Source: Bacteroides ovatus | GTDB taxonomy: Bacteria > Bacteroidota > Bacteroidia > Bacteroidales > Bacteroidaceae | Reading direction: 5' to 3' | Assembly: GCA_030844565.1 (NCBI GenBank) | Contig: JAUUNK010000038.1 | Coordinates: forward strand, 1 to 30,696 | DNA length: 30,696 nt | Shown: positions 24,121 to 30,696 of the stretch, piece after piece | Numbering within the stretch: the first letter of the stretch is position 1 | How the letters are laid out: every line of letters begins with the position of its first letter | The notes under the pieces: model-generated | Told to the model about the DNA's origin: nothing | Database searches by the model: none | What the model saw: only the letters and a program-made list of their open reading frames with translations | Position numbers and translations under genes: made by a program

Positions 24121-24894
24121 ATGATTGTATTTATATATGATAAGACTTTCGACGGCTTGCTTACAGCAGTCTTCGACGCCTATTTTCGCAAAACTTTCCC
24201 AGATATGCTACTTTCAGTAGGCGATCCGTTGCCTTTGTTCTATGACGAGTCTTTTACGGTAGTCACCGATGAGGAAAAGGCAGGGCGAGTGTGGAAGTCG
24301 TTGCAGAAGAAACTGTCGTCAGCAGCTCTTTCTTGCTTGGCGCAAAGCTGGCTTTCGGAGCTTCCCCAAGTGGGAATGTTGTTATTTCGCTATATCCGTA
24401 AGGCGACCGATTCGCCTTATTCCATTGAAACAAATTTTGCCGACCCTGATGTATTCGACCTTTCCAGAATTTGGAAAAAGGTGAATCAAGAACGTCACCG
24501 CATGTGGCAGTTCGTGCGTTTCCAAAAAGCGGTTGACGGTACTTATTTTGCAGCTTTCGAACCTCTATATAATGTGTTGCCTCTTGCCGTTGAGCATTTT
24601 AAGGACCGCTTTAGAGACCAGAAATGGCTTATTTATGATATAAAGCGTCGCTACGGCTACTATTATGATTTGCATACCGTGACGGAAGTAACTTTTGAAG
24701 AAGATAGCCGCGAAGCTCCTCTTATCACAGGAATGCTGAACGAGAGCCTGATGGACAAAGACGAAAAGCAGTTTCAGGAGTTATGGAGGACTTATTTTAA
24801 GGCAATTGCCATCAAAGAACGGTTTAACCCCCGTAAACACAAGCAGGACATGCCGGCACGCTACTGGAAATATCTCACTGAAAAGCAAAGATAA
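24121..24894 (+). CDS. Probable DNA metabolism protein (TIGR03915 / DUF4130)
   Basis: The 257-residue soluble protein begins with IVFIYDKTFDGLLTAVFDAY, the usual start of the DUF4130 family. It continues with the signature region ERHRMWQFVRFQKAVDGTYFA and a late Arg/Lys-rich part (RFNPRKHKQDMPARYW). The family is almost always next to the radical SAM protein found upstream, and in many bacteria it is fused to a uracil-DNA glycosylase domain. Here it stands alone without that domain. The 15-base gap indicates co-transcription. A joint role in DNA repair or base modification is the standing prediction; no activity is established to my knowledge. Confidence 0.92.
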   Translation: MIVFIYDKTFDGLLTAVFDAYFRKTFPDMLLSVGDPLPLFYDESFTVVTDEEKAGRVWKSLQKKLSSAALSCLAQSWLSELPQVGMLLFRYIRKATDSPYSIETNFADPDVFDLSRIWKKVNQERHRMWQFVRFQKAVDGTYFAAFEPLYNVLPLAVEHFKDRFRDQKWLIYDIKRRYGYYYDLHTVTEVTFEEDSREAPLITGMLNESLMDKDEKQFQELWRTYFKAIAIKERFNPRKHKQDMPARYWKYLTEKQR

Positions 24895-24963
24895 TATATG
24901 CATTCCTTTCCATCATTTACGGCTCGTATCGCCTTATTTCTCATAGGGAAAAGAAGAGGGAAT

Positions 24964-24985
24964 TATATCCTGCACGCAGGATATT
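24964..24985. repeat. Dispersed 22-bp dyad related to repeat family A
   Basis: TATATCCTGCACGCAGGATATT matches a unit of the array at 9454-9475 at 17 of 22 positions. Arms ATATCCTGC and GCAGGATAT are perfectly complementary. It lies between the DUF4130 stop and the convergent mgtC-like gene, so it could also act as a weak terminator, although no T-run follows. Confidence 0.55.
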
Positions 24986-25023
24986 CACGTATCACGAGAT
25001 AGCTATTAATAAACCACTTATTA

Positions 25024-25692
25024 TTATTCAATTCGTTGCACGGTAACATCAGGAAATTCCTGAATCAGCGAAAGGACATGACCCTCATCATTATTGCGTT
25101 TGGATTTAATAACCATCGTCACCTGATAGATTTCAGTTTCGCCATGTCCCAGCCTTTCCATTTCGTAGGAGACAATCAGATAGTTCTTAGAAGTGAAGCG
25201 GTCGGATATTTTTTTCAGAATGAACTTGTTTTCTGTGGAAAAAGTGATGACGGATGTTTTCAAACCTACTTTTTTAAAAAGATAGCTTAGTACTTCGAGG
25301 CCGACAAGAGTTAGTACCATTGCTGCTATACCCACCATGTACATACCTGCTCCTACGGCAAGTCCGATGCCGGCAGTAGCCCATATTCCTGCAGCCGTGG
25401 TCAATCCTCTCACTATCTGTTTCTGAAAAATGATGGTTCCTGCACCGATAAAACCGATGCCGCTCACCACTTGAGCAGCCACACGGCTGGGGTCCAGCGT
25501 GACACTGCTTTCTTTTATAATTTCCTGAAAACCATATTGAGATACAATCATGATGAGTGCACTACCTAGGGAAACAAGGAAGTGTGTACGGTAGCCGGCT
25601 TCTTTGGCACGATATTCTCTGTCCAGTCCAATGATAGCTCCCAGAATGCCTGCTACCAGAAGCCTTAATATAAAATCAAAGTTTAAAGCCAT
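25024..25692 (-). CDS. MgtC/SapB family membrane protein
   Basis: The 222-residue protein has an N-terminal domain of about four to five helices (residues 5-145). It includes the family motif ILGAIIGLDREYRAKEAGYRTH and the Gly-rich GIGFIGAGTII. A soluble C-terminal domain of about 75 residues follows, as in longer MgtC relatives. MgtC proteins in pathogens aid survival in low magnesium and restrain ATP synthase; the role in commensals is less clear. A strong Shine-Dalgarno (AAGGAG) lies just upstream of the start, unusual in this genome. It precedes the channel gene in the opposite coordinate direction, 90 bases away, on the same strand. Confidence 0.92.
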   Translation of the reverse strand: MALNFDFILRLLVAGILGAIIGLDREYRAKEAGYRTHFLVSLGSALIMIVSQYGFQEIIKESSVTLDPSRVAAQVVSGIGFIGAGTIIFQKQIVRGLTTAAGIWATAGIGLAVGAGMYMVGIAAMVLTLVGLEVLSYLFKKVGLKTSVITFSTENKFILKKISDRFTSKNYLIVSYEMERLGHGETEIYQVTMVIKSKRNNDEGHVLSLIQEFPDVTVQRIE

Positions 25693-25782
25693 AGTTTTTC
25701 TCCTTTCTGTTGCGCGTACAACTGTTTAATTGCTTAAAGATACAATCGTTTGGTGGTTGGGTTGCACTTATTTAGCGTTATT

Positions 25783-26628
25783 TTAGATTTTAAGTTTATT
25801 TCCACAGTATTTGCAATATACTGCATTCTCGTCGTGCCCCGGTTGATGGCACACAGGGCATCTTCTGCTTTGGGTATGTTTGTATTCTTTCATCATCGAA
25901 ACGGATACAATACCTGTGGGTACGGCGATGATGGTGTAGCCGATAAGCATCACACAGGCGGAAAGAAACTTACCGGGTCCGGTGATGGGAGTAATGTCTC
26001 CATAGCCTACAGTGGTCATGGTGACGATAGCCCAATAGATGCTGTTGGGGATATTGTTGAACTGGGTGTTTCCGTGCGCACCTTCTATCATATACATCAA
26101 CGTACCAATGGAAGTTACCAGGATGACGACGAAGAAGAAAAAGACCGCTATCTTCTTGCTGCTGTCACGAAGGGCAATAAGCAACCGCTCTCCTTCTACC
26201 AGAAAGTGAAATAATTTAAAAATGCGGAATACTCGTATCAGTCGAAACGCGCGGATTACCAGTAAATGGCGTACGCCCGGTATCAGTAATCCCAGATATA
26301 AAGGTAGGGTAGAGAGCAAGTCGACAATGCCAAAGAAGCTGAGGATATATTTCCACGGGCGGGGCGAACAGTAGATACGGGTGATATACTCGAAAGTGAA
26401 GAAGGCAGTGAACAGGTATTCGAAGACTATAAAAGAAGATGTCAGCGAAGCGGGTAACCCCTGCAAGCTTTCCAAAATAACAAGCAAGACACTCAGCAGG
26501 ATGCAAATGATGAGAATTACATCGAATAGCTTGCCTGCCGGAGTGTCCGATTCGAAGATGATGACATACAACTTATGCTTGAGTGCCCGGTTGTTCAAAA
26601 AATGTTTGAATCGCTTTATTAATTTCAT
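25783..26628 (-). CDS. Voltage-gated-type K+ channel with C-terminal zinc ribbon
   Basis: The 281-residue protein has six membrane helices. Helix S4 carries regularly spaced basic residues R126, R129, R132, R135 and K138 (RAFRLIRVFRIFKLF), the voltage-sensing pattern. The pore loop has the potassium selectivity filter TVGYGD at residues 206-211. The C-terminus then has Cys257-x2-Cys260 and Cys272-x2-Cys275 (CPVC, YCKYC), a zinc ribbon in the cytoplasm. Its length matches small bacterial Kv channels such as KvAP plus this tail. It moves K+ across the inner membrane. The zinc ribbon may help assembly or sense metal or redox state, which is inference. Confidence 0.94.
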   Translation of the reverse strand: MKLIKRFKHFLNNRALKHKLYVIIFESDTPAGKLFDVILIICILLSVLLVILESLQGLPASLTSSFIVFEYLFTAFFTFEYITRIYCSPRPWKYILSFFGIVDLLSTLPLYLGLLIPGVRHLLVIRAFRLIRVFRIFKLFHFLVEGERLLIALRDSSKKIAVFFFFVVILVTSIGTLMYMIEGAHGNTQFNNIPNSIYWAIVTMTTVGYGDITPITGPGKFLSACVMLIGYTIIAVPTGIVSVSMMKEYKHTQSRRCPVCHQPGHDENAVYCKYCGNKLKI

Positions 26629-26658
26629 AGGTCGTTCTGTTGTAGCAGAAAGACGGCA

Positions 26659-27636
26659 TCAGTCTATCACCCACTGTCTGTTATGCGGGATTGTTTTCTT
26701 GGGGTCATAGTTCATGCCCTCCTGCGTAGGTATATGTAGAACATACCTGCGCCCCGTTTTGTTTGATAGCGAATGCTGGCGTAGCCAAGGGTTGGCGTCG
26801 CGTAGTTGGGCATAGGTGATGCCTTGTTGGCGCGCATACTCATCCAAGTTATCGATGCCGGTAGTCACTACCACCTCTTTATAAGGTATTACCGGATATA
26901 GATGTTCCCGTTTAAGCAAGAAACCATAGCGACGGGGATTGTTCAGCACTTCTTTGGCAGCTAGTAAGCGAAACATGTAACGGGAAGTTTCTTCGGTGAG
27001 CCACAAATCCATGGCATGGCTGGCAAGTTGCTTGTCGAGTTCAGAGGAGATGCGTGCCTGTCCGGCATTGTAGGCGGCGGATACAGCCATCCAGTCGCCA
27101 TACTTCTCGTAGGCTTGCTTGAAATATTTACAGGCGGCCCGTGTGGCTTTTTCTATATTATAGCGTTCGTCTATGTTATCGTTTACTTCCAGTCCGAACT
27201 CTCGTCCTGTGACAGGCATGAACTGCCAGAGCCCTGCCGCACCTGCTGGGGAACGTGCAATGGGGTTTAGGCTGCTTTCGATCACCATCAGGTATTTGAA
27301 GTCGTCGGGGATGCCATTTTCTTTTAAGATAGGTTCCACAATGGGGAAGTAGCGGTTGGCGCGTTTAATCATCAGCATGGTGGTGGAGTGCATATAAGTA
27401 AATGCCATTAATTCACGGTCCATCCGTTCCCGGCGATCATAGCGTCGCAGGTCGATAGTGGTTCCGTCGAAGGTTGCCTGTTGGGGTACGGTGGGTGAAG
27501 TGACACAGTAGGGGACTTCCGACTCTACGGCTTGCTGTGGTGAAGGAGTGGTGCTTCCCATTAGGAATGGCAGGCTGGAACCTATGCCTACGGCGCAGGC
27601 AAGCGAGAGAATATGGGAGATACGTATTGTTTTCAT
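26659..27636 (-). CDS. Lytic transglycosylase (SLT domain, MltD-like)
   Basis: The 325-residue protein starts at ATG 27636 with a signal-type segment (ISHILSLACAVGIGSSLPFLMG). The SLT catalytic core runs from about residue 95 to 215. It contains the catalytic Glu120 in MVIESSLNPIARS, the AAGLWQFMP motif and the AAYNAG motif. These enzymes cut peptidoglycan between MurNAc and GlcNAc, leaving 1,6-anhydro ends. The C-terminus (YARQQGITYAQLRDANPWL) resembles a LysM module, which would hold the enzyme on peptidoglycan. A 27-base longer start at 27663 is less likely because it weakens the signal sequence. The upstream TATCTTTG is the -7 box. Confidence 0.93.
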   Translation of the reverse strand: MKTIRISHILSLACAVGIGSSLPFLMGSTTPSPQQAVESEVPYCVTSPTVPQQATFDGTTIDLRRYDRRERMDRELMAFTYMHSTTMLMIKRANRYFPIVEPILKENGIPDDFKYLMVIESSLNPIARSPAGAAGLWQFMPVTGREFGLEVNDNIDERYNIEKATRAACKYFKQAYEKYGDWMAVSAAYNAGQARISSELDKQLASHAMDLWLTEETSRYMFRLLAAKEVLNNPRRYGFLLKREHLYPVIPYKEVVVTTGIDNLDEYARQQGITYAQLRDANPWLRQHSLSNKTGRRYVLHIPTQEGMNYDPKKTIPHNRQWVID

Positions 27637-27679
27637 TGTTATTAATTCTATAAAACTGTTCATTACTTGTTTATATGTA

Positions 27680-27709
27680 CAAAGATAACTTCATTTTGTT
27701 AGCTGCAAA
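27680..27709 (-). promoter_or_regulatory. Promoter of the lytic transglycosylase gene
   Basis: On the minus strand a TTTG (27706-27709) and TATCTTTG (27680-27687) are 18 bases apart, close to the Bacteroides pattern. The divergent epimerase-lipocalin gene starts at 27765, so this is a shared regulatory region. Confidence 0.6.
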
Positions 27710-27764
27710 AGAACTTTTCCGGCTTTTAATACGTTTTCGTACTAGATTAAATAAGGAATATGCC

Positions 27765-29126
27765 ATGAATATAGCTATTAGTGGAGCCTCCGGCTACATA
27801 GGTAAACATCTTTCGGATTTCTTCAGCGAAGAAGGACATCGGGTAATTCCTCTGGGAAAGTCTATGTTTCGCGATTATATGTCGGGACAACTTATCCAGA
27901 TCTTATCCCATAGCGATGTCATTATCAACCTAGCCGGGGCTCCTATTAATCATAAATGGACCCCTGAATACAAGAAGGAACTTTATGACAGCCGGGTCCA
28001 TGTCACCCATCAAATTGTGCGTGCGTTGAGTGACGTACGCAGAAAACCACGGCTGATGATTTCTGCATCAGCCGTGGGTTATTATCCCGACCAGGGTACA
28101 GTAGATGAGTATACCAATACGCGGGGAGAGGGTTTCCTTTCGGAACTCTGTTATCTATGGGAAAAGGAAGCACAGCGTTGTCCGCCTCCCGTGCGGGTTG
28201 TAATCACCCGTTTTGGCATTGTTCTTTCGCCGGATGGCGGGGCGATGGCAGAGATGATGCGTGCATTGAAAATGAAAGTGGCGGCGGTGATAGGTCCGGG
28301 TACCCAGCCTTTTCCCTGGATCGATGTGAAAGACCTTTGTCGGGCTATGGAGTTTATCATCCGTGACGAGTCGCTTAGGGGAGTAGTCAATTTGGTAGCT
28401 CCACAAGAGATTTCCCAGTTTGCTTTTACCCGTGCCTTGGCTAAGAAATACCATGCCTGGGCAAAGCTGATCATTCCTGAAAGCATGTTTCACCTGATGT
28501 ATGGAGATGCTTCCCAGTTTTTGACAACGGGGCAACATGTACGTCCTACGCGATTGCTGGAAGCCGGCTTTCATTATACATCTCCTACAGTAGACGAACT
28601 GCTCAAGGAAACAGATCATAGTACAGTGCCGGAGCTCGATTTAAATCGCTATATGGGGCTTTGGTACGAGATAGCCCGCTTTAACCACCGCTTTGAGCGG
28701 GGACTTTCCGAAGTAACTGCTATCTATACGCTATTGCCGGATGGTACAGTGCGGGTGGAGAATAGAGGAGTGAAACATCGCAAACCTTATGACTTATGTA
28801 AATCTGTCGAAGGACATGCCAAGTTGCCCGATCCTGCGCAGCCGGGAAAGCTGAAAGTTGCCTTTTTCCTCTGGTTTTATACGGATTATAATGTGATGGA
28901 ACTTGATGAAGAAGGGTATACGTATGCACTGGTAGGTAGCAGTACTGATAAGTATTTGTGGATATTGAGCCGCACGCCTGTTCTCCCTGATAATATCCGC
29001 AAAAAGCTGCTTGCCGCTGCAGAACGTCGTGGATATGATACAAGTAAGCTGATATGGACGGAACAAAGACGGCACAATCCGGCTGTCCAACAACCGGAGG
29101 AGATGGAGGAGTTAGCGGTGCATTAG
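27765..29126 (+). CDS. NAD(P)-dependent epimerase (TIGR01777-like) fused to a bacterial lipocalin
   Basis: The 453-residue protein has two parts. Residues 1 to about 285 form an extended-SDR epimerase: nucleotide-binding GASGYIGKHL near the start, INLAGAPIN, and a C-terminal segment ending GQHVRPTRLLEAGFHY that is typical of the TIGR01777/YfcH group. Residues about 286-453 form a lipocalin like Blc, with the hallmark GLWYEIARFNHRFE near residue 296 and a following beta-barrel pattern. The single frame reads through without a break. No signal peptide precedes it, so the lipocalin is cytoplasmic here, unlike Blc. An upstream in-frame start at 27675 would add a basic leader and overlap the divergent promoter. 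Confidence 0.92.
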   Translation: MNIAISGASGYIGKHLSDFFSEEGHRVIPLGKSMFRDYMSGQLIQILSHSDVIINLAGAPINHKWTPEYKKELYDSRVHVTHQIVRALSDVRRKPRLMISASAVGYYPDQGTVDEYTNTRGEGFLSELCYLWEKEAQRCPPPVRVVITRFGIVLSPDGGAMAEMMRALKMKVAAVIGPGTQPFPWIDVKDLCRAMEFIIRDESLRGVVNLVAPQEISQFAFTRALAKKYHAWAKLIIPESMFHLMYGDASQFLTTGQHVRPTRLLEAGFHYTSPTVDELLKETDHSTVPELDLNRYMGLWYEIARFNHRFERGLSEVTAIYTLLPDGTVRVENRGVKHRKPYDLCKSVEGHAKLPDPAQPGKLKVAFFLWFYTDYNVMELDEEGYTYALVGSSTDKYLWILSRTPVLPDNIRKKLLAAAERRGYDTSKLIWTEQRRHNPAVQQPEEMEELAVH

Positions 29127-29152
29127 TGTAGCAACAATTTAAATTAGAATAT

Positions 29153-29428
29153 ATGGATTACGAAATTAGACATTATCCAGAAAAGAAGTTGTTCGAGACC
29201 GTTATAGACGGGCAGACAGCTTCCGTTGAATACCGGATAGAAGATGGTATGTTGGATATTACCCACACTCAGGTCCCTGAAACTATTTCGGGACGAGGCG
29301 TTGCTTCGGCTTTAGTGAAAGCCGCTTATAACTACGGTTTTATGAACGGATTGAGACCGACAGCCACCTGTCCTTATGCTATTAAGTGGCTAGAGAGACA
29401 CCCTGAGTTGAAAGATATTGTAGAGTAA
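29153..29428 (+). CDS. Small GNAT-type N-acetyltransferase (YjdJ-like)
   Basis: This 91-residue protein is a short acetyltransferase of the Gcn5-related group. The acetyl-CoA binding loop TISGRGVASALVKAAYNYG lies at about residues 44-62. TCPYAIKWLERHPE, at about 73-86, is the family's second conserved block. The length matches the minimal GNAT class. It follows the epimerase-lipocalin gene by 26 bases and may share its transcript. The substrate is unknown. It converges on the SDR gene with only 5 bases between the stop codons and no visible terminator. Confidence 0.9.
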   Translation: MDYEIRHYPEKKLFETVIDGQTASVEYRIEDGMLDITHTQVPETISGRGVASALVKAAYNYGFMNGLRPTATCPYAIKWLERHPELKDIVE

Positions 29429-29433
29429 AGGTT

Positions 29434-30168
29434 TTAGGAGGGTGTCTTGATGGGCAATCGTTTCCACAAGAAACGGGGAATCATCTTCCAAAAGGATACC
29501 AATATGGCATATTGCCAATCGATGATAGCTACCCGCTTTTTACGGTGGAGTGCGCGCACGATGTGAGCACCCACTGTGGCGGGTTTCATTAGTAACGGAT
29601 ATTTCCGCCCGTCATTCAGCAAATCAGTAGCTACGAATCCGGGACGAATATCTGTGAAGCGGATATTTAGCTTTTGCAGATGCGACAATTGTTCGAGGGC
29701 ATCGATGTAGGTGTTCTGAAATCTTTTGGTAGCCGAGTAAGCAGGCGCTACTCCCAGGCCTTTGGTCCCGGCAATGGAACTGATAATTGCCAGGTGTCCT
29801 CCGCCTTGCTGGCGGAAATAGTGGAAAGCGGCGGTGACCATACGCGTAAATCCTTCGGCGTTGGTGCAGACAGTCGATAGTTCTATTGTCACTTCCAATT
29901 GAGGATTCTGAAATCCGATTCCCGAACTTAACAAGAAAAGGTCCATTCCTCCCAGTTTTTCTATCAGGCTATGCAACCGTGCGGTGGCGTCTTCTCGGGT
30001 TACATCCAATACTTCTGTTTTTATATGCTGGGGCTCTTTAGCCTGCAATGCATTCAGTTCAGCTTCTCTTCTTCCGGCAATGCCAATATCCCATCCTTCC
30101 TGCAAAAGACATTTAGCTACTTCTTTTCCAATTCCGGAGGTGGCTCCAATAATAATGGCTCGTTTCAT
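29434..30168 (-). CDS. Short-chain dehydrogenase/reductase
   Basis: The start at 30168 gives a 244-residue classical SDR. The cofactor site is GATSGIG (residues 8-14). The catalytic residues are Ser131 (IISSIAG), Tyr144 and Lys148 (YSATK). AGRREAEL after the second strand carries basic residues near residues 33-34, which fits NADP(H) preference. The usual NNAG motif is replaced by SSGIG. The substrate is not evident. A longer start at 30234 would read into the upstream gene. It begins 16 bases after the stop of the outer-membrane protein gene, so the two are probably co-transcribed. Confidence 0.93.
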   Translation of the reverse strand: MKRAIIIGATSGIGKEVAKCLLQEGWDIGIAGRREAELNALQAKEPQHIKTEVLDVTREDATARLHSLIEKLGGMDLFLLSSGIGFQNPQLEVTIELSTVCTNAEGFTRMVTAAFHYFRQQGGGHLAIISSIAGTKGLGVAPAYSATKRFQNTYIDALEQLSHLQKLNIRFTDIRPGFVATDLLNDGRKYPLLMKPATVGAHIVRALHRKKRVAIIDWQYAILVSFWKMIPRFLWKRLPIKTPS

Positions 30169-30184
30169 CTTTCTATTCCTTTCT

Positions 30185-30696
30185 TTAAAAAGTAATTGAA
30201 AATAATACTTCTGCTTGGAACTTCCCATAGTCAATTGGTTGGATAAGCCTTACTCCTGTTGTCAGGGGATAGGTGATACCTAGGGCATTCCAGTCTAAAA
30301 TTACGTCGGCACCATAAGAACTTTGAGTAGTCCATTCACTCTTTTTGCTCGCTTGGTTGCGCGATAAATCATAGAACAAGTTGGCACGCACGCGGCGGAT
30401 ATAGATGAGGGGACCGATAGAGAGATCCGGCGAAAAAAGCGGCAGGGCGTAATCTCCTTTAAATGCCCATTGCTGCCGTGTTTGATAGTTAAAGTGATAG
30501 CCCCGGGGGCTTTCGAGCAGATGCTTAGGCAAATAGAGAGCTTTGTTGTCCAATTGCTGGTACTGGTAGCCTACACGCAGCATGAGTCCGTGGTTACGGA
30601 TGAGTCCAGGCCAGTAGGTGGTCAGGCGTGCGGCATAAAGACTTCCGTAGTTCTCGCTGTTAAAGGGAGTCTTTAAATATTGTAGGCGGAATTGGT
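30185..30696 (-). CDS. Outer-membrane beta-barrel protein, C-terminal part (cut by window)
   Basis: The minus strand is open from the right window edge down to the stop at 30185-30187, giving 170 residues of an incomplete protein. The sequence alternates polar and aromatic/hydrophobic residues in strands such as LMLRVGYQYQQL, PLIYIRRVRANLFYDL and GVRLIQPIDYG. It ends in VLFSITF, with the terminal Phe that marks outer-membrane barrels for assembly. The family cannot be fixed from this part; a barrel following a beta-propeller or a BamA-like barrel are both possible. The SDR gene follows 16 bases downstream. Confidence 0.75.
   Translation of the reverse strand, partial: QFRLQYLKTPFNSENYGSLYAARLTTYWPGLIRNHGLMLRVGYQYQQLDNKALYLPKHLLESPRGYHFNYQTRQQWAFKGDYALPLFSPDLSIGPLIYIRRVRANLFYDLSRNQASKKSEWTTQSSYGADVILDWNALGITYPLTTGVRLIQPIDYGKFQAEVLFSITF

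Overview
The window looks like chromosomal DNA of a Bacteroides-type member of the Bacteroidota. Three signs support this. Many upstream regions carry the Bacteroides -7 box TAnnTTTG, often as TATCTTTG or TACCTTTG. Shine-Dalgarno sequences are mostly weak. Several gene families are typical of the genus, including the small membrane proteins around an ECF sigma factor, a HlyD/MFS/TolC pump behind a MarR regulator and a Cus/Czc-type metal pump. Species cannot be called by eye. I see no rRNA or tRNA genes, no intact insertion sequence and no CRISPR array. About 31 protein genes were found, two cut by the window edges, plus one integrase relic.

Region 1 (1-2.9 kb, minus strand) holds the 5' part of a secreted phospholipase D/cardiolipin-synthase-like protein with a TTG start. 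A tight three-gene operon follows (exported membrane protein, ECF sigma factor, small two-helix membrane protein), closed by a strong terminator. Region 2 (2.9-9.4 kb, plus strand) holds an RsmF/NOL1-type rRNA methyltransferase, a VOC protein, and a four-gene drug-efflux operon (marR, tolC-like, hlyD/emrA-like, MFS/emrB-like). A perfect 14-bp palindrome sits on the -33 box of the efflux promoter. Region 3 (9.37-9.75 kb) is non-coding and filled with two families of 22-bp tandem repeats ending in a bidirectional terminator.

Region 4 (9.75-15.9 kb, minus strand) is a heavy-metal RND efflux operon (adaptor, pump, outer-membrane channel). Upstream lies a His/Cys-rich small membrane-anchored protein; the adaptor is also His-rich. 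Region 5 (15.9-18.4 kb, minus strand) has a zeta-toxin-like kinase overlapping a 64-residue partner, and an ABC-F protein. Region 6 (18.5-20.2 kb, plus strand) has a single-domain response regulator and class II fructose-bisphosphate aldolase with promoter and terminator. The 423-bp gap that follows holds a decayed tyrosine-recombinase fragment.

Region 7 (20.6-24.9 kb) has an unknown lipoprotein, an exported peptidase-E-like protein with an extra C-terminal domain, and a two-gene predicted DNA modification/repair cassette (radical SAM plus DUF4130-type protein). Region 8 (25.0-30.7 kb) has an MgtC-like membrane protein, a voltage-gated-type K+ channel with a C-terminal zinc ribbon, a lytic transglycosylase, an epimerase-lipocalin fusion, a small GNAT, an SDR oxidoreductase, and the C-terminus of an outer-membrane beta-barrel protein.

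The best candidates for under-described biology are the radical SAM/DUF4130 pair, the zeta-like kinase with its small partner, the sigma-factor operon, the epimerase-lipocalin and channel-zinc-ribbon fusions, and the 22-bp repeat array with a related copy 15.5 kb away.
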